Made by a program: the position numbers and the translations under genes. From positions 19,678,591-19,742,590 of the forward strand of contig CM060078.1 of assembly GCA_030533445.1 (NCBI GenBank): a stretch of DNA of 64,000 nucleotides, read 5' to 3'. Positions 41,370 to 54,716 of this stretch are shown in pieces. Position 1 is the first letter of the stretch. The number at the start of each line of letters is the position of its first letter. The notes under the pieces were generated by a model. That model did no database searches and had not been told where the DNA came from. It was given only the letters and a program-made list of their open reading frames with translations. Source of the DNA: Cyprinodon diabolis. Lineage: Eukaryota; Chordata; Actinopteri; Cyprinodontiformes; Cyprinodontidae.

Positions 41370-41930
41370 TCCATACGTCACTGTATTTAACTTGGTTGTT
41401 ATGCGACAAACCAACAAAGAGTTTGTGAATAGCATAAAATTCCAGTATTTTAACACGTAAAAGTTTGAAAGTGTTGCACACATTTGTATTCAGCCCTCTT
41501 AACTATATTGTGAAACCCCTTTCCCCCATATGATGATAAAGTGAGGAAAAGTGCAAAGCTGCAAAGCTGCTTTAGATGGTAACTATATTTAGTCTATTGC
41601 ATAAAATGACTCCACCTTTCTGCTTTATGTCCACTCTATATATTTGACACAAATACAGTGCATGTTATGAGGTTGAAAATTTACCAACAGAAACTTCCAT
41701 ATAATTTTAGTAATGGTTATTGATGTTTGGACTTAAAGATGTGTGGTTTACATTTGCATTTAGGCCACTTTAATCTGCACACCTCAAATAGAATTGAATG
41801 CAAAGAATTCCCTTCAGAATTCCCCAATAAAGGACTTAATTATCGCCATGCTCTCACATGGTGGTAGCAGCATCATGCTGTGGGGAAGCTTGTCAGAGTG
41901 GCAAGACATTTTTTGGACACTCCACGCTGT
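41370..41930. mobile_element. rearranged Tc1-like remnants
   Basis: The motif HGGSSIMLWG (41857-41886, + strand) matches the HGGGSIMLWG block of Tc1 transposases. About 41390-41510 resembles the 3' end of the same family in the opposite direction (TTGTATTCAGCCC). The two parts face different ways, so at least one rearrangement or two insertions occurred. No intact transposase remains. Confidence 0.7.
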
Positions 41931-43835
41931 CTCATTTGGACTACATATAAATGCACTTTGTAACAATATCAAATCTTATATATTTGAATGATTATGTTTT
42001 ATCAATTTTGTGCTCCTTTATGACCTATAATAGGAAAAAACAGGTATTTTAATCAAAACATTTTAAAATAAAGGGGTATACATCTGTTCTTAAGATAAGG
42101 CACTGTACTGAGTGTTGTTAAATTCTTTTTTTTTTTTCTTTTGACCCTTTCGCAATATATAAAGGAGCTTTTGTGTATTTGTATAACACAGTAAGTCACT
42201 ATTGATTCACACATGGATAAACATTTCCCCCCGCCAGCTAGCTTTAGTCGCACTCATCAAGCAACCCTCCCCTCTAACTACTGTGTGCAGGACTCAATAA
42301 GCCTTATAATTACCTTGATTCACCAATCATGGTGAGATTAATTGGGCCCTGTGTTTTAATTAGCAAAGTGATTGGATGCATTCAAAAAATTGATGTTGTC
42401 TTTTATGCCTGGTAAAAAAAGAAAAGGAAAAAAAATGCTTCATTTCTCCACCCATGACAGAAGTTTGCGCGTGTCTCTGCTCATTGCCGTTGCTGATGTG
42501 CACTTTAGTGTGTGTTTTGTAGAAACAACTAGAGCTCAGCTTACAGATGCCACCATACACAGTCACATGTATATAAACTAGTGGCGACTGTGATCCTTTT
42601 ACCGAAGAGACGGATCAATACAGTTAGGACCTAGTGCCAGTGTAATGTGTTTGTTTACTTCGGATCAGAAGTCCTGGCTCCTCCTGAGCAGCCAGACAGC
42701 TCCCTCCCCAGACCCACCTCTCAAGGCACCTCCCGAGCTCTTTCTTTTCATAATTGATCAGCAGAGGTGGGGATTGGATATGTTCCCTGAGGGGGTTAAG
42801 GCATGGCAACTTTTTCCTCTCCTCCTTTCCTCCTCTTTTTTCCTCCCCATTTGCCTTTTCTCTATCTGTCTGCTGTCTTCTCTGTCTGTTTGTACAGGAT
42901 CTCAATGTACTAGTTCAAACATTGTTCCCATCAGCTGGTTTGAGCTGCGCCATATGCACGGCTGTCAAAGCAGCCATTGTCATGGATACCAACTAGCACC
43001 AGAATGAAATGAGAACCTGAGATTCTGGAGGAAGTGTCACTCTCCACCTGAGTTTGAGTTTTAAACAGAAAAAGAAAGACCGTGAAGTTGTTGTGCTGCT
43101 CCTGCTTGATGCTTCTCAGCACAGAGAGCAAGTTGTTCTGTTGTATTGCGTTCTCTACTGCTGGACTCTCTAATGCTTCTGTTGAAGAACTGTGGGAAGC
43201 TGCTCGCCTGCATGCTTGTTCACCGTGGAGCTCAAGTGGAGCTGAAAGCAATGATTCAATAAAAAAAACAAAAAAACATACCAGCCTTTTTGATTCTCAT
43301 GAAGATGGTTTCTTCTCAACACTATGAAGAAAAAAATTATTTATCTCCTGGCACATCTCATATTGATAAACTCTTTGAAGTAAATACTTTTTTTGAATTT
43401 GAGTTATCTTTTGTCATCATTTGGTTGTGGAAGTTGGAGCTTGACATTTTATTGTATCTCAGTTAAACATATTTGTTTTAAGTTAGAAACAAATAGAATT
43501 GCTATCGTTTTGACAGAGCTTCCCATTGGGCTGGCTGACAATACTCTAAAATACTCAGTAAAAAGGTTTTTAAACCACCTTGAGCAAACAGTGAAATTAC
43601 TTTTATTGTTGATCTTCTGTTGGGGATCTTAATGATAAGCACAAGGGGTTTTGTACAGTTTTCAGTCAGGACAGAATTTCATAACCTCAAGTTAAAATTT
43701 TACATTTATGGATTGGATTGTGTTTGTTGAAATGATAATGTTTTTGTGTTTTGTTTTGGTAAAAATCTCAATCTCATATTTAGAGAGTTTTAAAACTTGT
43801 CAACCATAACCATAACATTGAGTACAGACGAGTTA

Positions 43836-44191
43836 AAAGGTATAGTGGAGGATTTTCGCGATTTTTTTAAAAACAACCGCCCTCTTCACTTAAAAAAAAA
43901 AAAAATGCACATGCACAACCCTGTACCTGCTCCCAAGAGGGAATGCCTTTTAAATGCATGCAGGAGCCCATTTCTCCTTGTGCACTTTCTGTTTAAAAGT
44001 TGCTGTTTGCATCGCTCATACAAGCTTACTTTCCAAATGAAGATTTGCATCTTTTTCCACCGGTAAGTGAAAATTGGGACAAGCACATAGGACGACCTTA
44101 TGTAAACAAATCACCAGAATGATTGACAATTAGGAGGACCTTTTATTTTAATGATCCACCCAGAAAAAAAAAAATCCTCCACTATACCTTT
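43836..44191. mobile_element. MITE-like element with 21-base terminal inverted repeats
   Basis: Bases 43836-43856 (AAAGGTATAGTGGAGGATTTT) reappear as an exact reverse complement at 44171-44191, giving a 356-base element with no transposase. Both arms end inside A-rich runs. The structure is that of a non-autonomous DNA transposon. I could not settle the target-site duplication. Confidence 0.75.
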
Positions 44192-44479
44192 AAGATGCAG
44201 TTTTGGATCTGTAAAGATCATTATTTCCATATGTCCCCAACCAATGTTAGTCTTTTCAAAGTCAATATCGCACAAAATTTTATCTCGTCTCAACAGGTGT
44301 TGATGAAAAAAATTACAATTTACAAGCGCAAACTTCAGATCTGTCAAGATCTGTGTAAACAGCTGTGAGGTAATTTTTAATAAGATGGGGAACATTCTCT
44401 CTATCCCCACCAATCTATTAATCTCTCCATCTATCTACCCATCCTCTGCACATAAGCACCCTTAATGCACAGTGTAAAA

Positions 44480-44650
44480 CCTGGACTGCTGGTTAATTCA
44501 TTGTAAATGTAATCTGATGTTGATTTTGTCAACTTTAATTACAGCTCCCAGGGACACTTCACATGGTGCTGCCTCTACTTAACATTGATATTATGAATAT
44601 GCAAATGTGGTGGTAATTTGCGGAGGGAAGTGGATATTTCAGTTGAGCAC
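44480..44650. promoter_or_regulatory. candidate conserved non-coding element upstream of coding exon 2
   Basis: A unique block with GTTAATTC, CTTTAATTAC and an octamer ATGCAAAT (44599-44606), about 250 bases before the exon. Confidence 0.3.
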
Positions 44651-44852
44651 ACACTAGACAGGTCAATTCTACTCCCTATCACCCCCCCCAAACACACACA
44701 TACACACACTCATCGTCATTCTTCAGAGGTGCTTTAGACAAACAGCATTTATCTGTGATCATAGCTATACCAGATGTTACTGAAACATATCTTTAGCGAT
44801 ACTTAAAAAACATGAAATGTTTTCTCATTCAGCTTTGTCTTTCAAAAAGTAG

Positions 44853-45083
<231 letters not shown>

Positions 45084-45719
45084 TGATTTGCCCACGCAAT
45101 CTTCGTCCTAGGATCTTTAAGATGAATAAGTCAGGCCCATCAAACCCCACAAGAACAGCACGACAAAGAAAGTACAAGTTTTATTCATGCTGGCCTTAGA
45201 AGTATCAGTCAAGCTAGAAATGTTTTGATAAGTCTTTCCGAAAGTTATGTATTATCATACCCTTGCACTGAATGCTTTTCTTCATATTATTCCGTTGTTT
45301 ACACAGGAAATCCTTTTTTTTTAAATACACGTCGGCCTGAATATTTGGTCACTAACCTTTTTTATTTCTCCCTGTCATTTTCCTCCTTCGGTGCTAATTT
45401 ACCTTATTGATTTGTAAGAGCTGTCTATTTCTGTTGTCAGTGATTCGGAAAAGGTCACACATATGCAGGCGCGCTCACACTCCCATCCCCACACGCCGCC
45501 TACCGCCCTCTTGCTCTGTGGTGTTAAGATATTTTTCTCACATAAGCATCTTTTTCATCTCGCTCTTTTACGTCAACAAGGCGTTTACTTAGTTTACCCC
45601 TCCATCAAATTACGTAAAGCCCCTTGACATCTGCCTCAATGTCTTATTAACAGCACTTTTGTTTTTTTTTTATTTACTGTTTTAGCAGTTTGAAGTTGAA
45701 GTGTGAGAGTTTGTGCCCT

Positions 45720-45930
45720 GTTCTAGGCTAATAAGTAGCATCAAGGAGCAGTGGTTTACCTCATTAGGAAGCTCTGTGCATTTCATTAATGACAGGGAAA
45801 TTGGCGTTAACCTCACCCGTTGATATTTTCACAAAGTCTTAACAATGGCGACACCTTGAATTGGAGTCACACCCCCGTGTATCTAATTACGCACCGATGA
45901 AGAGATAAGGTTGCCAAAGTCTCTTCTGTC
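45720..45930. promoter_or_regulatory. candidate conserved non-coding element
   Basis: A unique block with a SOX-like AACAATGG (45841-45848) and CTAATTACG (about 45882). Confidence 0.35.
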
Positions 45931-46014
45931 ATACTTCTTCCTTGAATTATTCAGCGTAGACTCTTCAAAAGTGTTAGTATTGATAGTACTTCAATAGACA
46001 AATACAGACAGATT

Positions 46015-46115
46015 GCACTTTTTTACATTTTATTGATGTTTATTGCTGGAAATTTGATGCGATAGACAAACAAAACAGAAACTAATTGTGAAGGATAATT
46101 TTAAGCTTAGCATAC
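46015..46115 (-). mobile_element. Tc1-like 3' fragment, antisense
   Basis: Resembles the reverse complement of the Tc1-family 3' region, including a GATAGACAAACAAAA stretch. It faces a similar sense fragment about 300 bases downstream. Confidence 0.5.
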
Positions 46116-46231
46116 TGGTGATAGAACTTAACATTTCTCGTTTTAAATGTTTTTCTCATCGCCTACAAAGGTTCTGGTTAACTTAAACCTGGATAGCTTC
46201 CAGCATTAAGCCGTATTTCTGCTTAAAGTTA

Positions 46232-46315
46232 ATTAATTCAATACAATTCAGTTTATTTATATAGCGCCAAATTCACAACACATGTCATCTCAAGGCACTT
46301 TACAGTTCAACACAG
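46232..46315 (+). repeat. teleost interspersed repeat, copy 2 (5' end only)
   Basis: It contains ATTCAGTTTATTTATATAGC and CTCAAGGCACTTTACAG, like the start of the family at 6.64 kb but better preserved at this end. It sits between two opposed Tc1-like fragments. Confidence 0.6.
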
Positions 46316-46384
46316 AGGGACCATATTGAGTAGTTGGATAATGTCTTTAAGTAATTGATTGCACAAGGTTTTATGAAGAGCCAT

Positions 46385-46600
46385 TGGAGTAAAAGGGGGT
46401 GAATCCAAAAGCACTTTTTAGATTTTAAGTTGTAAAACCTTTTTAAAAGCATCATTCCTTTCCCCTTTACTATATACTGCTTTGTTTTGGTCTATATCCT
46501 GTAATCCCGGGCAAATACATTAAGATTTGTGTTTGTAAAATTCAACATGTAAAAGTACCTTTGTTGAGTACAGAGGATTTAAACATGCAATTTCGATCAG
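46385..46600 (+). mobile_element. Tc1-like 3' fragment, sense
   Basis: Resembles the Tc1-family 3' region in the sense direction (GGGGGTGAATCC, then TGTTTTGGTCTATATCCTGT). Degenerate and non-coding. Confidence 0.5.
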
Positions 46601-47159
46601 CAAATGTCTAGCACCTCAAAATCCAAAACGCAACCTTTCGACCAAACCCAATGGAGGGTGTGTTGGGGCGTTTAGAACAATCTCCCCATGTCCAAGCACC
46701 TTTCTCTAATAACTGCAGTAGATGGTAAATATTGAATATTTACATTTGCTTACTCCTGCCTGCGCTGGCTGATGGTGTGAATCAATATGAATCTGATGGT
46801 TTGCAGGTCAGGCTGTCCACTTCCAATGAATTATTTGTTTATCTTCACCTTCTTGTTGGAAAGAAAAGTTTACCACAATGGTGTATTGCTATAAAAAAGA
46901 AAATGTTGATTCTCTGAGTAGTACATACCTACTTTTGATCAACTTCATTTTTGCAGTAGGAATATGCAGCTGAGCAGCTTTGAATCCTCTCATTTCAAAT
47001 GGCATTTTCCCATAATACTCCTGTGTGCAAATATCAGAGTAAAGAAGAAGAAAATTACTTTATTAAAAACAACTTTTTTTTTTCACTTCCAGTTATTTAT
47101 TTTTTCCATTTTGTTTTTGTCTTGAGGGAGTTCACTCAATAAAGCTGTGTTATTTACCT

Positions 47160-47480
47160 GGATTATAAGGCCGCAACGGACGCTACAGTGCAATATTTTA
47201 TTAGCTTCAAAGCTAGATCAGAGTCAGCTGTAATCAAACTACATGTTTTCAACCCGAGGAATCATGCGGATTGATCCCCTTGTATGATTAGTGCTGCTGA
47301 AAGTGGGAAAAGGATTAATATAACCATGACATCCTGCTTATGGCAGAGACGCTGATAAATCCTCCGCCAGTTTCTCTCCTCTTGTTCTCTGTCGTTGCTA
47401 TTTAGGAGAGAGAAATGATCCATAGATCATGGCATGTAAATTATTTAGTACACAAGCATCTAAGTGCCTCAGCTTGCAGT
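47160..47480. promoter_or_regulatory. candidate conserved non-coding element
   Basis: A non-repetitive, evenly composed block between decayed repeats, without coding frames. Support is appearance only. Confidence 0.3.
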
Positions 47481-50279
47481 TTTAATTACTCGTATTAGCA
47501 GCTAAAGGCTCTTGCCTGACTAATTCTATCCGCTCGTTCATTCTTGCTTCTCAGAAGTTGATGATGCGGAGGCAGGCAGCTCTAGCAGTGAAATATGCAC
47601 ACACACATAGGATACAAAACAACAACAGCCCAACAAACACACATACAGAAGCTGTTTCTCCACATTTGCGTAATGTGACAGGTCTATTATTACACAGTAA
47701 GCCCACGGGAGCACTCAATAAACACCTATTTCTTCCTGTAAATCCTCCTGTCTCCGGCTGCTGCTTACTCTACTCTCCCAAGGCACAACACCCTCTTGTC
47801 TCTGCTCCTTTTTTACCACTGCTCTCCACTCTTCTCTATGGTGATGTATTACTCCCCCCAAAAGGCATTTATACCCTGACATTTATTATACAAATAAAGA
47901 AATACGTACAAGAAAAGGTGGACAGTAAACAGATAATTGGATAGTTTTTATGTCGCATTTGCATGTTCACATGCATCATCACACAGCTGCAAAAGGGGTC
48001 AATGTAATTTAGTAATGGCTAGCAGGTAAACATTTAAATGTCCTTGATATATCTGGAATTGATCTGTTATTTTCATTAACTTGAATTTCCAGAGTTCCTT
48101 TTTACCAAAATTTGAATACTTCACTAAAAAACAATGAAATTACTTTCATTATTGTTGGCCTTAGAAGTCAACTCATTCAAGAACCAGAAAGAATGAATAG
48201 AAGAAATAATGTAAGAAAATAAAAAAGAAGGAACAAAAAAACATCAAATTACAAGACGGGGAAAATGGACGGAAGGAAGAAAGGATTTTTATAGAACTCA
48301 ATGCTTTTCCTAACTGTGTAGGAATCTTGAGACGTACTTATAACAGCGGGAATGACCAGCCCTGACCTTTCTCTGTAAGTGTTAGATGGATGCTTGATAG
48401 TGTGAGCGTGCAACTCGACCTCCTCTTGCAGTGATTAAAATTCGATCCTGCGTTATACAAAGCTAGATAACCTGCCCCAAGCCACTGTTGCGACCACTGT
48501 GCCTACACTTACACACTGCCAAGCTGTGAATGCATTTTTATGAGACTAATAATGTCGGTTCCATCTGCACAACGTTGATTTGAATGTAGAGAGGATACAG
48601 GAGTTGTGAAGGATTTTGGTTTTTCTACTTTTCATGTCTTCACAGCTCTGTGCCCGGACGATTCAGACTAGCTGTGGTCACTGGGCCATCAGAGCAAGTG
48701 TCACACTTTTAAAGGTCAACTCAGCAAAATTTTAACAGCAAGCCAGTATCATTTCAATTCATGCACATGTCTTGCAAAGGGCCTTGACGCTCAGTGTAAG
48801 TATTGCTTGACTTACTCCATTGTGCATGGCGAAAAGGATGCTAGTTCACATTTACATTTATGAATATATCTTTCCACTGCATCCCCTCTGGTTGCATCTG
48901 AAAATAGAGAAAAATTATCACAGCAAAGGGGAAAAACGAGAGGGGGAAAATATTATGTTATTCATGAGGAAAACTTCTGTTGACTCCGAGAAAGAAAGAG
49001 TAAAAAAAAAAAAAAGTGTCAGCACATTTTAAGTCAAACACCCTTGGTTACTGCTTTTGTAACAGAAAACAAGATTTTTTTTTCATGTCCCCTCCTTCTC
49101 CCCCTACCTCGTCCTTTTTTTTTTCTTCTTGCATTTACAACACCTACAGGACAAGATTGCTAAATTGCGAGGACAGAGTAGGTTCATCATTGTGATGCAA
49201 AAGAAGTTGAAATGCAACCCCAAGGGGAGGTAGCTGAGTTTGAGGGATCAAGAGAAAGTGAGAGGGAGGGATAAAAAAAGTAGCTCAGACCTTTGATGTA
49301 GCAGCAACAAATTTACCTTGTGACAGAAGATACATGGGTGCAATAAACGAGTTATACCAGCCCTTACACATGCAATCAGATGATTCTGGCCAGGGTGTTA
49401 ATTGGATCCTAACCGGCAGATCTGATACGCCTGGGCCCCGGTGGTGAGGGGGGGAAAGCCTTTCCAAGTGATGAACTATAATTCACTGAGCTGCTTGAAG
49501 CACTTGTAATTTACTGTGTGTCACTGATGAAGAGGCTGATCCAGTGGAGGCCATATTACCTGCAACATCAGAGGAAAATGCCCCCCCATCCACCCTAAAC
49601 CCACAGGCACACACATTCATACCAACATTCCCGTCACCTGCGCTCACGCTTCCTATTTCAACTCTCTCTTCTCGTTGCTCATTCCTTTTAATTCTCTCCC
49701 CTTTACTTATACTGTTGCACCCCTTGAGGGAGTTTAGCAAGCATCAGGGAGGAGAGAACTAAGCCAGTTTTCCTGATAAAGGTGTGTCAGTGTGCACTGA
49801 TAATGAAGCAAACAATGCGCGTGAGCTATGCACAAGCGTGCACTGGATTCTCAAGGTCTAATCAGTAAGTTTCTACGTGTACAGATAAATCAATATGGAA
49901 ATTGTTCTAAGCTCTATCCAAGCTCCTGAGGGACTTCTATTAGATGCTTTTACATGATGGGTCTTTATGTTATTATAAATTGGAGTTACTGTGCACTGCT
50001 GCCAAACCGGTATAGAAATTGATTTAGGAAAACTTGCGGTAATCCACTTAGCTTACGACTGACAAACTAGGGCATCGTTCTCCAAAAGCTCAACACGTGT
50101 TCAAGACACGATTCTGTCTATACATGTTCGATTAAAACACACATACTCTACTTATACACCTTGTGGAAGGTTTTTGGGGAAAAAAAACTTTTATATAATT
50201 CAACCTTTTTATTCTAATACCCTTAAATTGCTTTTAGAGATAACCTGATTGGTAGATAAAGTTCACAAGCACAACACTA

Positions 50280-50560
50280 AACAAACCATTCCCATGGTGA
50301 GACACGGTGACGGCTGTTTCATTATGAGGGAAGAGTTCTTTGGTCAGAGTTGATGAGAAAATGGATGGAGCTAGATACAGTGCTATAAAAAAAGAATGTT
50401 TGTAGAGGAAAAGACTTAAGACTGAGACATTGCTTCACCTTCCAGAAAGATAACAAAACATTAAATTACATTAAATTTAATCACCTACATCAAACCAGAG
50501 ACATGTGTTGAAATGAAACAGAGTCCAGACCAAAATCTTAGTGGAGACTCCTTGGCTTGT
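50280..50560 (+). mobile_element. Tc1-like transposase remnant
   Basis: VDEKMDGARY (50349-50378) matches a transposase block remembered as VDGKMDGAKY. It lies between a region like the HGGG block upstream and CAGAGTCCAGACCAAAAT (about 50519), like the SPDLN block, downstream. The order is right, but the frame is broken. Confidence 0.7.
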
Positions 50561-51909
50561 ATAATTTTTGCAAACATGGCTAAAAAGTTGAAAAGAAAAG
50601 ACTAAGTCTACGGTTGCAGCAATTGGTTGCAGCAAATACTGCTGCGTCCTAGGATGAGTAGTTGACATTATCCAACTGCTCAATATGGTCCCTCTTCCCA
50701 CAAAGTACTGATGTTTAGCTCTAGCCATCTCTAACTATCATCCTTTCAGCTCTCTGCAGCTACCTTTACTCTGCTAAAGAAAACCCCATAAACAGGTGAA
50801 ATCACCACCAAAGTATGTTTAACATACCCAATGGCAATTGTTTTCAAACTGTTTTATTTTGGGGTGTCAGAGTTATGAGGAAAATAGAAATCCATTCACA
50901 TTTTTATGTTGTACTTTAAGAAACCATGTGAATAATTTTTCAAGGCATAGAACCCTACCCCATTGCGAAGTTTCCTGACTATCATTGATGCTCTGGGCCA
51001 CATTTGGTTGTAATTGGCTAGTAGATGAATGGTAACTGAAAGGGAGTTGCGATGTTAGGAGTCAACAGGCTCCCACAGGGGTCTGCATTTTTCGAAGCAG
51101 CGATGAAAGTAGATAGGGTTTCTGCCCTCTTCTCCTGATTTCTTAATCTTTCTTACTGAGTGTGTGTAAAAATAGAGCCAGTGGCTTAATTAGTAGTCAC
51201 TTCTATCATGCCAAAGATTCACAGTAATTAAAGACAAGGACCCCTCGATTTCTTATTTCTTTAATCTCTGCAGTATCTGCACTCGGTTTCCTGTACTTGT
51301 GACAGAAGCATCTGTGGTTGACATCTAATCATTACTTTTCCGTCTCCAGTTAGTTGTGCTAAACTAAACATTTTTTTTGGGTTCTTGTTTACAAAATTTT
51401 GATTAAATACACATGTGGTAGAGCTAAAATACCGTAGTACAGTAGCTGACTAGCAGAAATGCACTTCAAGAAGCCCCAAGCTTAAAATAAGAGTAAGATA
51501 AAATTTTGCTTATTTAGATAAGGGCCCAATCAACGTTTTACATCAGGGGCTAATTTATAGTGCTTTGTTTACTTTAAGATTCTTGCCAGTGTGACCTTTT
51601 TCTTTTAAGGCAAAATGCATTGACAAAAATGGGCTAAAATCTGGATCTTCTTAAGCATCACTGAGGCTTTGTATGTAAATGATCGTTTACATTCAACGTT
51701 TTTTTGTCCAACTATGTTTAAAATGTACTTTTGCAGTGGAAATCTTCAGTATTAAGACATAGAGATTAAATATTTAGGTATTAATTACCCCAACATCTAC
51801 ACCAATGGCTTACTTTTGATTAAAATACATCCTATCAATAGCTTCTTCCTGCTAAAGCTAGAATTAAATCCTTTCCTTCTTAATAACAGACAAACAGAAG
51901 AACAGCCCG

Positions 51910-52290
51910 ATTGGATATCACCGTTCTCCCCAATAGAGAGCCCATTCGTAGCGCGTGGATGTTTACGCCACTGCCAACATCTACTAAATGCTCATTAATT
52001 TCATCCCTTCGTGGCAAAATCATTTCAAGGAGAGGCAATTCAGCCTCCTGTTCCTTTCAATTCAGTGCTCACGTCAATCAAGCCCTCCTGCAGGATCCTG
52101 CAGAATGGAGGTGTTATATTGCTGCAATTATCATGTCATATACTCGAAAATGTAAATGAACGTGTGTGTAAAATTAAATTTATGGGTTGTCAGTGAAGAA
52201 TAAGAACCAGGAGAGCAATTACTTATCTGCTTTCATCTTGGAGCCTCTGATACGTCAAGCAGAAAAGCATGCAGTTAAATGCTGGAATTA
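51910..52290. promoter_or_regulatory. candidate conserved non-coding element
   Basis: A unique block, with TGCTCATTAATTTC and GCTGCAATTATCATG motifs. Several short frames cross it, none with codon character or splice context. Confidence 0.35.
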
Positions 52291-52839
52291 GCATTGTGCT
52301 GCTCTTCACAGTAGATGTGGGCCAGTGCCTTCCCCCCTTCTCTTTTCTCTTTCTGCCGTTTCCTTTTTTTTGGGGGGTGATTATCACCCATTACATATAA
52401 AAGTTAATGACAGCGTAAAAAGACCCTCCATATTTCATAAACTTCTTGTTTTTTTTGTTTTTTTGTTTTTTTTTACAGTATTCTGTTACTTCATTTTGCA
52501 CCTCTTGTTTGAGGTCTTGTTTTATTCAGTGCTGATGACATCCGGCATTATTCACCCACAAATACCTGACTTTGAGTGCCCATATTTCACCACCCACACA
52601 ATGCAGAAACTGTTTGAAGCTCCATGTACAATTTATATTTAATTCCACTTTACATATGTATGCGCATACATTTGTGATAAACCCTGCACGGGTACGCCTG
52701 CATCTATTTTTTTTTTTTTGTGCCCAAACATCTTTGAGCCTGCACCCAATTAATAGCCTTAATGAGTGCATCTCTGCTGTTGTTTTCCCGCCACACTCGT
52801 CCTATTGCAATGGAATCTAACACAAAACCAGGAGTGACT

Positions 52840-53230
52840 GCAGGGGTAATTACTTACCTAGCAAATGTACCTTTAAGGGTTAATAACACTGAAGGTGTAA
52901 GCACAGCATTTGCATAATTACACAGGGGCTGTTTAATTTGCAACTTTTGACAGCTTTTGTTCAACGACTCGCTTATTGTGAATGCAATTTCCCCTGTCCC
53001 CTTGCAAGCATGGAGTCCAAAGAAGAAAAGAGATGTACCACAAACAGCCACCACCTCCTCCTCCATCTCTCCTACCTTAGATGGAGTCCCTTCTCTCTAA
53101 GACCCTAATGAACAATGGAGGCAGGATTTGTTTGAATATGAATATGAATGTGCAGCGGGGCCGGCTGGAAGTTGACCTTCAGCTGTGATTTTCAGTTCAT
53201 CAGGATTAGTCAAGGCGGGCGATCAGGAGC
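52840..53230. promoter_or_regulatory. candidate conserved non-coding element
   Basis: A unique block with GGTAATTACTT, a reversed octamer ATTTGCAT (52908-52915) directly followed by AATTAC, and later CAGCTGTGA. Lies about 1.5 kb before coding exon 3. Confidence 0.35.
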
Positions 53231-54716
53231 CACTAATGCATAATGACTTCTAAAATGAAAAATGTGTAGTGACCATGCAAATGTCTCGGCTAATCAAAGA
53301 GGGGGGAGAAACCTGGGGTGGTGGTGGCTGAGGGGGGTGGGCATCGAGAAGAGGAGAACTAAACAAGGACGTGTCAAGGCCTGACAGAGAGAGGGAGAGG
53401 AGCAGAGAGAAGGAGGGAGGAAGGAGAGACATGCATGGAAAGTAATCAAGCCAGCTTGATTAGCTGGCAATGAGGACAGGGATGTCTTATTGCCCCCTTG
53501 ACACTCCATATAGGGTAGCTACTGTCATGGCAGCTCCATGGCAAACACTGTTGCAATTAGAATCAGTAAAGGTGTTACTCTGTGTTGATGTTTTAACGGT
53601 TTTTTCTTCTTTGTTGATTCCAAACACCTGCTGACAAAATTGATTTCAATCTATGCTGATGACAGTTTATTTTTAAAGTTCATGCAGAGGGAATAAATTG
53701 CACCCCACTTTTTGGTGCACTAGTCAAGTTTTATCTATCAAACCAGGGTGCCGGTTTAATACTAAATCATTAATTGGTTTTTACTCTCAGAAAAGTAAAC
53801 AGTAAAATCTTCTTTTCTTAGAACATTAATTTTTTAAAGCGGCCATGAGGAGCTAAAACTCCAAAATAAGACTGTTAGGTTCCACTCCCCTGTTGGTGTG
53901 CGCACACGCAATCAAAGACAGCAGCAAAATATATTGTTTTCCTATTGATCTTTTGCCTCAGAAGTTGGGAGCTGTGGTGCCTGAGAAGAATTTGGAAAAA
54001 TAAAGCATGTTGTATGTTTGCTTTTTTTTTTTGGCTTCTTCCCAGCTTCACAACTAGAAATGGTGCAATTCTTTTATGATCGACTTGCCACAGAGTCTAA
54101 AAAGAGTTAAATGTCTGCTTACTTGACCATTTTTTCTCTTTATTTTGAATAATTAAAGGTGAACACAATATTTGCTGCTGCAGCTCACACCTTGGCAATA
54201 TGTCAACCCTATCAGTTCAATTTTAATCAAATTTAGAGTTATGCATTTTTATGTTGTTCAACAGTAGAAGCACTGATAGGCACGCTAAAGTAGGTGAGTT
54301 CAAGGGTCCTGCTAATTAAGGTCTATATCTATTTAAATCCCTCAGCTTTTCCCAGCAGAATAAAGGCAGAAAAATAAGATGAGCAACACAAAGACATAGC
54401 ACCCATGTGTCCTTCAGCATCTCCTCTAGGCTTCCAAACGTCACAGCCTTCTCTTCCTACCTTTTATACCACAAGTTAACTCATTCCCTGTAGATCCACA
54501 TTTCTATGATTCATTTTTCTAACGCTCTATTTTCTAAACTTTTTTTTCCAATCTTTCTCATCTCCCTACCCATTCCCCCCGCTCTCCCATTGTTTGCCGT
54601 TCTCTCCACTTTCCATTTTCACATTTATTGCATCTTGTTTGTCTTGCCCCTCTCCGTGCCTCCTTTCTGGCCCTGACTCTCATTCCATCATTTCATTACA
54701 TATCATCCATGTCCAG

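Noticed and set aside
41794..41991. Possible intact transposase gene
   Set aside because: Only one Tc1 block is recognisable; the frame is 65 residues and lacks the DNA-binding and other catalytic parts.
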